Shown piece after piece: positions 56,204 through 63,463 of a stretch of 63,463 nt of DNA (its first letter is position 1; every line of letters begins with the position of its first letter). The stretch covers positions 1-63,463 of the forward strand of contig CAJXWQ010000008.1 of assembly GCA_913062605.1 (NCBI GenBank), written 5' to 3'. The notes under the pieces were generated by a model. That model was given only the letters and a program-made list of their open reading frames with translations, had not been told where the DNA came from and made no database searches. The stretch is from an uncultured Cellvibrionales bacterium. Its GTDB lineage: Bacteria > Pseudomonadota > Gammaproteobacteria > Pseudomonadales > Porticoccaceae. Position numbers and translations under genes: made by a program.

Positions 56204-56590
56204 TTAACCTCTGAGCTTTTGCCTGTAGTCGTCAAGGTAGATGACTTCACAGTTCGTCGGTGCCTTCTTGTTTGCTTCTCTCCACGCTTCAGCACGTCCA
56301 ATTTCTTGCTTCAACTGCATGATGTAATCGTATTGTTCTATCTGAGAAGGGGATAAAGTGTGACAAAGAGGGTTGGTTACGGTTCTGTAAGTGAAGGTGA
56401 AGTTGATCCAGCCGGGTGCGGTTCCGGCTCTAAATTCGAGTGCTCTGATGGCAATGAGTGGAGGTTTTGACTTTTCCCATCGTTCGATTGTCTTGATGGA
56501 TTTACCGAGAAGTGTTGCACATTCTGTTCTGGTTAATCTTGCTCTGATTCGTAGCGTCCTAAAATCCCATTCAGATGGATTGGTTTCCAT
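56204..56590 (-). CDS. Phage-type HTH regulator
   Basis: Protein of 128 residues. The N-terminal helix-turn-helix is LTRTECATLLGKSIKTIERWE (about 19-39). The middle RALEFRAGTAPGWINFTF and the later HTLSPSQIEQYDYIMQLKQEIGRAEAW are like the DUF3653-type phage proteins that follow an HTH, although the core has changed. It lies 63 bp from the dif site. Filamentous phages and related elements that integrate by XerCD often carry such a regulator, so this may be the remnant of one. Function inferred from fold and place only. Confidence 0.6.
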   Translation of the reverse strand: METNPSEWDFRTLRIRARLTRTECATLLGKSIKTIERWEKSKPPLIAIRALEFRAGTAPGWINFTFTYRTVTNPLCHTLSPSQIEQYDYIMQLKQEIGRAEAWREANKKAPTNCEVIYLDDYRQKLRG

Positions 56591-56652
56591 ACTTATCCCT
56601 TAACTGATTCCTTGTAGTGGGGTAAGCGTGTCTTTTCTCCCCCTAATTGTCG

Positions 56653-56680
56653 ATTTAACATAATATACATTATGCGCGGT
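56653..56680 (-). other. XerCD dif site (chromosome dimer resolution)
   Basis: Read on the minus strand, the 28-bp site matches the E. coli dif sequence at 25 positions, differing only in the three outer XerC-side bases. The XerC arm keeps GCGCATAA, the centre is TGTATA, and the XerD arm is the canonical TTATGTTAAAT. XerC and XerD resolve chromosome dimers here after FtsK arrives. Genes on both sides point toward it, as expected at the terminus. Confidence 0.93.
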
Positions 56681-57181
56681 CTTTGACGAGGTCAGGATGG
56701 CTGGGGGTTTAGGCTAGCCTGTAAGTACAGCATGTTTATCTGTACCGCCACTCTGGGCAGCATATACAAGGCGTGCAGCTTGTATGTGGCGTGAGGTGAA
56801 TCTATCTGATCGATAGCATCGCTGCTTGTTTAATACGTCCACTCTTCAGTACAAAAATATTTTATAGCCGCTACATAACCAGTTTCTGATATTAAGGTAC
56901 CGATAATGGAAGCTCTGCAAGCATAGTCGTGTGCCTGTCAGATGGATGTAGGGAGCAAAGTGTTCACTTGGGATTAAATGTGGCGTGCAGTCTTACTCCT
57001 TCAGTGGCCCATGAGAGCATGGTCAACAATAGGAACAGTGTCTAGGCCACCGTTAACAGGGTGGTGATTTCTGGTTTTGAGAGGTAAATATGGGTAGGAA
57101 GGATTTGTAGGTTTATTGGCGTTGGGGCTGTATAGAGCCGGTTTGGCTTGCCTTCTATTGCTCATGCCTACTTCTAGGCTA

Positions 57182-57209
57182 ATTTAACATAATCTATATC
57201 TTGGTTTTG
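57182..57209 (-). other. Dif-like site with only the XerD arm kept
   Basis: Minus-strand TTATGTTAAAT (57192-57182) is identical to the dif XerD arm. The spacer (TATAGA) and the XerC side are not like dif. Xer-using phages and elements often have such a half-matching site. It lies about 530 bp from the true dif and in the same direction. Confidence 0.5.
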
Positions 57210-57341
57210 TTCTTCTATTTAATATCATATAGTTAGGCGGGCTTGTTAATAGATTATGAGTAGTTTTGTGGGCTGAAGTGTGTCTCGTAAGCCGGATAAG
57301 GGAGAAATGAGACGCTGCTTCTCTATTCTCCCTATCTCTAC

Positions 57342-58688
57342 CTAGCCTCTCATGGTGACGAATTCTTCTGCGGCCGTTGGATGAATGCCGATGGTCGCAT
57401 CAAAGTCAGATTTTGTGGCCCCTGCTTTTACGGCAATGGCAACACCTTGAATGATTTCACCAGCGCCCTCTCCCACCATATGACAGCCCACGACCAGATC
57501 GGTACTTTTCACCACAATCAATTTCATAAACATTTTGCCATCACCACCGGCTAGTGTTTCCTTCATTGGCCTGAAGTGGCTGCGAAAGATCGATAAATCA
57601 TCACTGTACTGATCAGTGGCTTGTTGCTCGGTTAAACCAACGGATGCGGTGTTGGGTTGGCTGAAGACAGCCGTAGGTATGTTGCTGTAATCAATTGAGG
57701 TGGACTCACCTGTTGTCAGGGTTTTGGTTAGTGCCATGCCTTCGGCAATAGCAACGGGGGTTAACTCTACGCGACCAATAACATCACCCAGGGCGTAGAT
57801 AGAAGGCTCATTTGTTTGAAAATGATCGTCTACGACCACTGAACCGTTAGGTCGTGTCTGTACAGTAGTATTCTCAAGCCCAAGCCCTTCCGTATTGGCT
57901 CGACGGCCTGTGGCATACATAACAAGACCGGCATCAAGTGATTCATCGTTGTTGAGCGCCACACGACAGGACGAGTCTTCAAGTTGAGTTATTTTTTCGA
58001 TATCAGTAGAGAAATGTAAGTGGACACCCTGGTGTTCAATTTCCTCTTTAAGCACATTGCGTAGGTCATCATCGAAGCCCCGAAGGAATAATGGCCCCCG
58101 ATAAACCAAATGAGTCTCGACACCGAGCCCATTAAAGATTCCGGCAAACTCCACGGCAATATATCCGCCCCCCACAATCACTATTCGTTTGGGGAGTTCA
58201 TCAAGGAAAAAGGCTTCATTGGAGGTAATGGCCAGTTCACTTCCGGGAAAGTCGGGGACATACGGTACACCTCCGGTAGCAATTAATATCTTTGCGCAGC
58301 TGTATTGTTGGCCATTCACTTCGACTGTGTGAGGGTCGATGATAACTCCCCTACCCTCTACTAAGGTGACATTGGCGTTGTCTAACAAGCTGCCATAGAT
58401 ACCATTGAGCCGTTCAATTTCCCGGTTTTTGTTTTCACGGAGTGTTGGCCAGTCGAAATGTGTCTCACCAACATGCCATCCAAAGCCTGCCGCAGCACGA
58501 AACTCTTCTGCAAAGGATGAGGCATAAACAAACAGTTTTTTAGGCACACAACCTACGTTGACACAGGTTCCACCCAGATATTGAGATTCTGCGATGGCAA
58601 CACGCATCCCTTGTTGAGAGCACATGCGGGCTGTTCTAACACCACCGGAACCGGCACCAATCACAAATAAGTCAAAATCGTAGGACAT
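57342..58688 (-). CDS. gor: Glutathione reductase
   Basis: FAD-dependent disulfide reductase of 448 residues that keeps glutathione reduced with NADPH. FAD site [15 protein letters not shown], redox pair C42 and C47 in [17 protein letters not shown](P) site [20 protein letters not shown], and C-terminal [11 protein letters not shown] with the catalytic His. [15 protein letters not shown] after the NADP strand supports NADPH use. TTAAAGGAAG precedes the ATG. It is the first ordinary gene on the right side of dif. Confidence 0.94.
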   Translation of the reverse strand: MSYDFDLFVIGAGSGGVRTARMCSQQGMRVAIAESQYLGGTCVNVGCVPKKLFVYASSFAEEFRAAAGFGWHVGETHFDWPTLRENKNREIERLNGIYGSLLDNANVTLVEGRGVIIDPHTVEVNGQQYSCAKILIATGGVPYVPDFPGSELAITSNEAFFLDELPKRIVIVGGGYIAVEFAGIFNGLGVETHLVYRGPLFLRGFDDDLRNVLKEEIEHQGVHLHFSTDIEKITQLEDSSCRVALNNDESLDAGLVMYATGRRANTEGLGLENTTVQTRPNGSVVVDDHFQTNEPSIYALGDVIGRVELTPVAIAEGMALTKTLTTGESTSIDYSNIPTAVFSQPNTASVGLTEQQATDQYSDDLSIFRSHFRPMKETLAGGDGKMFMKLIVVKSTDLVVGCHMVGEGAGEIIQGVAIAVKAGATKSDFDATIGIHPTAAEEFVTMRG

Positions 58689-58859
58689 GGAAACTTCCTT
58701 TAATAGCGAGGGATAACTCTATAAATATTTATAGCCAGAAGTTTATGCGGTAACGGATCAACATGACCAATAAATATGCGCTATAGGGCTGCTGTACCGG
58801 TACTATCGATACGGCTTGGGTAAAAATACCTTTAACGAGCAGTGAGCCAATATAAATTA

Positions 58860-60161
<1,302 letters not shown>

Positions 60162-60533
60162 CTAAAATAAACGGGTCAAAACAATTGCGCCCAGCATTCC
60201 AGCCAGGCACAACACGACATTTAGCACGACGTAAACTGCCGCCAGTGCAAAGTGGCCATTTTGCCACAAAGCGAGGGTATCAAGCGAGAATGTTGAGAAG
60301 GTTGTGAAGGCGCCGAGAAAGCCCACCATCAGTAGGTTTCGTAATTCGGCAGGTAGTACCCCTCTTTCAATAATTAAGACATAGAACAGGCCCATCAAGA
60401 CGCTGCCGCCTACATTCACCACCAACGTACCTATGGGGAATCGGCCACCGAGTACAGGAAAAATGATGGCATTGATGCCAAATCGTCCCATGGCGCCCAG
60501 AGCACCACCCAATGCCACGGCTAACCATTGCAT
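60162..60533 (-). CDS. crcB: Fluoride channel CrcB (Fluc)
   Basis: Membrane protein of 123 residues with four helices that exports fluoride as a dimer. GGALGAMGRFGINA, PIGTLVVNVGGSVLMGLF and the GFLGAFTTFSTFSLDT signature are present, with the Na/fluoride-site FSTFS. The start was set at ATG 60533 (MQWLAVALGG) with AGGA upstream; a longer frame to 60593 adds residues unlike the family. No fluoride riboswitch was seen. Confidence 0.93.
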   Translation of the reverse strand: MQWLAVALGGALGAMGRFGINAIIFPVLGGRFPIGTLVVNVGGSVLMGLFYVLIIERGVLPAELRNLLMVGFLGAFTTFSTFSLDTLALWQNGHFALAAVYVVLNVVLCLAGMLGAIVLTRLF

Positions 60534-60614
60534 GAGAGAAGTTCCTGACAAATAGGGTGGTGAACTAACAGACTGATTGGCTTCTTGAAGCATAGAGTCT
60601 TGGCTGTATTCGCT

Positions 60615-61964
60615 TTAATCAGAAGCACGGTCCGTTCCTTTTTTGTAGCGTTGCTGAGGGCTATTGTTATTCAGTTCATTCAAGTGAGCCAGTTTGTCAG
60701 CAATTTTTTGCTCAAGCCCTCGGTTCGAGGGGTGATAATAACGCGTATCAGCTAATGCTTCAGGGAAGTAGTTTTCACCGGCCGCAAAGGCACCTGGTTC
60801 ATCGTGGGCGTAACGATATTCCGAGCCGTAATCCAGTTCTTTCATCAGTTTAGTGGGAGCATTGCGCAAGTGGAGAGGTACGTCGATGGTGGGCATTTTC
60901 TTTACGTCTGCCAGCACCGCATTATAGGCAGCGTAGACTGCATTACTCTTAGGGGCTGAAGCCAAATACAGGATTGCCTGAGCAATACTGAGTTCACCTT
61001 CCGGGCTACCGAGGCGCTCCTGAATTTCCCAGGCATTGAGTGCGATAGATGAAGCCCTGGGGTCAGCATTGCCAATATCTTCACTGGCCATTCGGACAAC
61101 TCTCCGAGCGATGTACAGCGGGTCACAACCGCCATCAATCATTCGTGCAAACCAGTAAAGTGCGGCATCGGGTGATGACCCTCTCACCGCCTTGTGTAAG
61201 GCGGATATTTGATCGTAGAAATATTCTCCACCCTTATCAAACCGTCGAGTGCCACCAACCAATACTTCTTCGAGAGTGTCTTCATTGATCGAGCCATCAT
61301 TGCTGAGGTCGCTGGCAATTTCTAATAGGTTAAGTGCTGTTCTGGCATCACCATCAGCCGCTGTTGCCAGCAACTCCAGTGCTTCGTCAGTAATTTGTAG
61401 TTTTTGGCCCGCAAGTCCACGTTCCGAATCATTGAGCGCAGTATGAATAACCCGGCTGATATCTTGTATTTCCAAGCTCCGTAGTACATAGACCCGGCAG
61501 CGGGAAAGCAATGCATTGTTCAGCTCAAATGATGGGTTTTCTGTAGTAGCCCCTATCAAGATGATGGTGCCATTTTCTACAAAAGGAAGAAAAGCATCCT
61601 GTTGGGATTTGTTGAATCGGTGGACTTCATCCACAAACAGTATCGTCTGACGACCACGGCAGTCTCTTTCTTCTTCAGCACGGGCCACCGCCGCTCGGAT
61701 TTCCTTGACGCCTGAGAGGACAGCAGAGAGTGATTCAAGGTGAGCATCTACAGAATCGGCAATGATGTTGGCCAATGTGGTTTTTCCGACGCCAGGTGGG
61801 CCCCAGAAAACCATAGAGTGCAGTTGTCCAGACTGAATAGCTTCACGCAGGGACTTCCCCTCCCCTACAAGATGTCCCTGCCCTGCGAACTCATCCAGAG
61901 AACGAGGACGCATTCTGGATGCGAGTGGTTGGTAAACATCTTGGCTGAAAAGGTCTCTACTCAT
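60615..61964 (-). CDS. rarA: Replication-associated recombination protein RarA (MgsA)
   Basis: AAA+ ATPase of 449 residues. Walker [16 protein letters not shown], Walker [17 protein letters not shown], sensor 1 [13 protein letters not shown], then the C-terminal tetramer part with [24 protein letters not shown]. It acts at stalled forks with SSB and RecA. It overlaps lolA by 8 bp. Confidence 0.96.
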   Translation of the reverse strand: MSRDLFSQDVYQPLASRMRPRSLDEFAGQGHLVGEGKSLREAIQSGQLHSMVFWGPPGVGKTTLANIIADSVDAHLESLSAVLSGVKEIRAAVARAEEERDCRGRQTILFVDEVHRFNKSQQDAFLPFVENGTIILIGATTENPSFELNNALLSRCRVYVLRSLEIQDISRVIHTALNDSERGLAGQKLQITDEALELLATAADGDARTALNLLEIASDLSNDGSINEDTLEEVLVGGTRRFDKGGEYFYDQISALHKAVRGSSPDAALYWFARMIDGGCDPLYIARRVVRMASEDIGNADPRASSIALNAWEIQERLGSPEGELSIAQAILYLASAPKSNAVYAAYNAVLADVKKMPTIDVPLHLRNAPTKLMKELDYGSEYRYAHDEPGAFAAGENYFPEALADTRYYHPSNRGLEQKIADKLAHLNELNNNSPQQRYKKGTDRASD

Positions 61965-62607
61965 CGCGGAGAATATCTACACCCTCGGGTGGTTCAAAAC
62001 TAAATAGGGCTGGGTCTATGGGTTCATTTAATGTGGTATTAGAGAAGTTGATGTCTGTTTTCTGTCCCAAGCTATCCCATAGAGCCATCACCGTGGGGAT
62101 TTCACCACTAAAGCTCAGTGCTACTTTTTCATAGAGGCTGTCATCAGCAAGGGGGATTAGGCTGAATTTAACGACCTCACCTTGCTCGATATAAACTTTC
62201 TCGATATAAATGGTATAACTTTGTTCAAGGGTATCCAGATTACCTATAAACAGAATGGCGGGTGTCTTTGACAAGTCCTGATTGAAGGGCTTTATGGTGA
62301 CCTGTTCAAGGTCTGGGTCGTAAATCCACAGGGTTTCACCATTGGATACCAGTAGTTGTTCCATGGGTGGTTCTGTCTGCCAGCGAACTTTTCCTGGTCT
62401 GGCAGCATGCAGTTGCCCGGATGTTTGTTGCACAACAGTGCCGTCTGAGGAATAGACTGTTTGCTGAAATGAGGTGTTTAAGGTATTCAAATTGGTTAGC
62501 AGTTGGCGCAGTTCGCTCCCACCTCCCGGCAGCCCCCCTGCGTACAATTGGACTGATGCGAGGAGCCCATAACTACCAAACAGTAAACCGAATAGTAATT
62601 TTTTCAT
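61957..62607 (-). CDS. lolA: Outer-membrane lipoprotein carrier protein LolA
   Basis: Periplasmic chaperone of 216 residues. The signal peptide is [82 protein letters not shown] is typical of LolA, which carries lipoproteins from LolCDE to LolB. The ATG overlaps the ftsK stop (TAATG), so the pair is translationally coupled. Confidence 0.96.
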   Translation of the reverse strand: MKKLLFGLLFGSYGLLASVQLYAGGLPGGGSELRQLLTNLNTLNTSFQQTVYSSDGTVVQQTSGQLHAARPGKVRWQTEPPMEQLLVSNGETLWIYDPDLEQVTIKPFNQDLSKTPAILFIGNLDTLEQSYTIYIEKVYIEQGEVVKFSLIPLADDSLYEKVALSFSGEIPTVMALWDSLGQKTDINFSNTTLNEPIDPALFSFEPPEGVDILRDE

Positions 62608-63463
62608 TAGTGACCAAGTCCCGGCGCTAAGACTTCACGATTACCATTGGTGCCCATTTCACTGACAACACCGGAGGCCTCCATCTGTTCAATTAGTCTT
62701 GCTGCACGGTTGTAACCAATACGCAGTTTTCGTTGTACTGATGAAATGGATGCCTTGCGAGTTTGTAGCACAAAGGCGACAGCTTCATCGTAAAGAGGGT
62801 CAGATTCAGTATCACTGGATCTCTCGCCACCTTCGTTGGTGTAACCGGGCACGGGTATATTATTGGTGGTTTGCTCATCGGTGATTTCATCAAGGTATGA
62901 GGGTTCACCACGAGACTTCCAATCAGCCACGACTTTATGGACTTCATGATCATCTACAAATGCGCCGTGAACGCGAATCGGAACACTGGTGCCAGGTGGT
63001 AGATACAACATATCTCCGTGGCCCAGGAGCTGCTCTGCCCCACCCTGGTCGAGAATTGTCCGGGAATCAATTTTGGATGATACTTGGAAGGCAATTCGGC
63101 TGGGAACGTTGGCTTTGATCAGCCCTGTAATTACATCTACGGAAGGCCGCTGGGTGGCCAAAATCAGATGGATACCTGCTGCCCGGGCTTTCTGGGCAAT
63201 ACGGGCAATGAGTTGTTCGACCTTCTTACCGACAATCATCATCATATCGGCGAATTCATCGATGACAACGACAATATAGGGTAGTTTTTCAAGCGTGGGG
63301 GCTACAGGGCCTTCCCCCTCTTCTGCAAACAGGCTGGCATTCTCGTCGGGTTGCCACAGAGGGTCAGTTAGTGGATTGCCAGCGGCGATAGCATCCGCCA
63401 CTTTCTTGTTGTACCCGGAGAGGTTACGAACCCCAAGCGCCGCCATTAATTTGTAACGGCGTT
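62607..63463 (-). CDS. ftsK: DNA translocase FtsK, C-terminal part (cut by window edge)
   Basis: The last 285 or so residues of FtsK; the 5' part lies beyond the window. The frame is open through the edge ([18 protein letters not shown]), so the ATG at 63446 is internal. Walker B is in [14 protein letters not shown], followed by [47 protein letters not shown], and then the gamma winged-helix domain ([41 protein letters not shown]) that contacts XerD and reads KOPS. It lies about 6 kb from dif, its target site. Confidence 0.97.
   Translation of the reverse strand, partial: RRYKLMAALGVRNLSGYNKKVADAIAAGNPLTDPLWQPDENASLFAEEGEGPVAPTLEKLPYIVVVIDEFADMMMIVGKKVEQLIARIAQKARAAGIHLILATQRPSVDVITGLIKANVPSRIAFQVSSKIDSRTILDQGGAEQLLGHGDMLYLPPGTSVPIRVHGAFVDDHEVHKVVADWKSRGEPSYLDEITDEQTTNNIPVPGYTNEGGERSSDTESDPLYDEAVAFVLQTRKASISSVQRKLRIGYNRAARLIEQMEASGVVSEMGTNGNREVLAPGLGH

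Larger units (their letters stand above)
56591..57341. other. Gene-poor stretch around the replication terminus
   Basis: This 751-bp region holds the dif site (56653-56680) and a second dif-like XerD arm (57182-57192). No gene was recognised. CCACC-GTTAACAG-GGTGG forms a hairpin near 57050. The rest looks non-coding on both strands. Confidence 0.6.

Overview
The window looks like chromosome of a marine-type gammaproteobacterium related to Pseudomonas and Cellvibrionales. This rests on gene order: rpoE(algU)-rseA-rseB-rseC-mucD-lepA-lepB-DUF4845-rnc-era-recO-acpS, cysM-relA-mazG, an AlgP-like histone-H1-like protein, and ftsK-lolA-rarA-crcB-serS. No rRNA or tRNA gene was seen. The species cannot be named from sequence alone.

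Region 1 (1-17121) is a compact denitrification block, mostly on the minus strand. It holds cytochrome cd1 nitrite reductase (nirS), a NirI/NosR-type membrane flavo-iron-sulfur protein, NnrS, and the heme d1 pathway nirC-F-D-L-G-H-J-N. The NO-reducing step is probably done by a two-subunit heme-copper enzyme with a CuA subunit II and no active-site tyrosine (sNOR, NorSY-like). It is headed by an unannotated 52-residue membrane peptide and followed by cyoE and a SCO/SenC gene. There is no separate nirE. A complete cysG lies divergent from nirC and can supply precorrin-2 and siroheme. At least five FNR/DNR-type palindromes sit in front of these units, each followed at about the class-II spacing by a -10-like hexamer. 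A short cysteine-containing gene of unknown function (8781-9191) shares one of these control regions.

Region 2 (17203-52689) is mainly housekeeping, mostly on the plus strand: ung, ygfZ/sdhE, nadB, the sigma-E operon with its periplasmic protease, lepA/lepB/rnc/era/recO/acpS, cysM, relA, mazG, adk, hemH, algP, tsaB, uppP, apeB, trpS, bioA and pyrE, with a few hydrolases and conserved unknowns.

Region 3 (about 53280-57340) is the accessory part and the most interesting. Two attC-like sites (54363-54420 and 55317-55383) separate three AT-richer, co-oriented genes: a DUF3800 protein, a protein with a HEPN-type RNxxxAH motif, and a small membrane protein. No integrase gene is present, so this looks like a cluster of cassettes lacking an integrase. 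Next come a broken open frame, a phage-type HTH regulator, and an almost canonical XerCD dif site at 56653-56680 (minus strand). A second sequence with an intact XerD arm lies about 530 bp away. Genes to the left of dif mostly run rightwards and those to the right all run leftwards, as expected at a replication terminus.

Region 4 (57342-63463) is gor, serS, crcB, rarA, lolA and the 3' part of ftsK, all on the minus strand. FtsK is the translocase that activates XerCD at dif.
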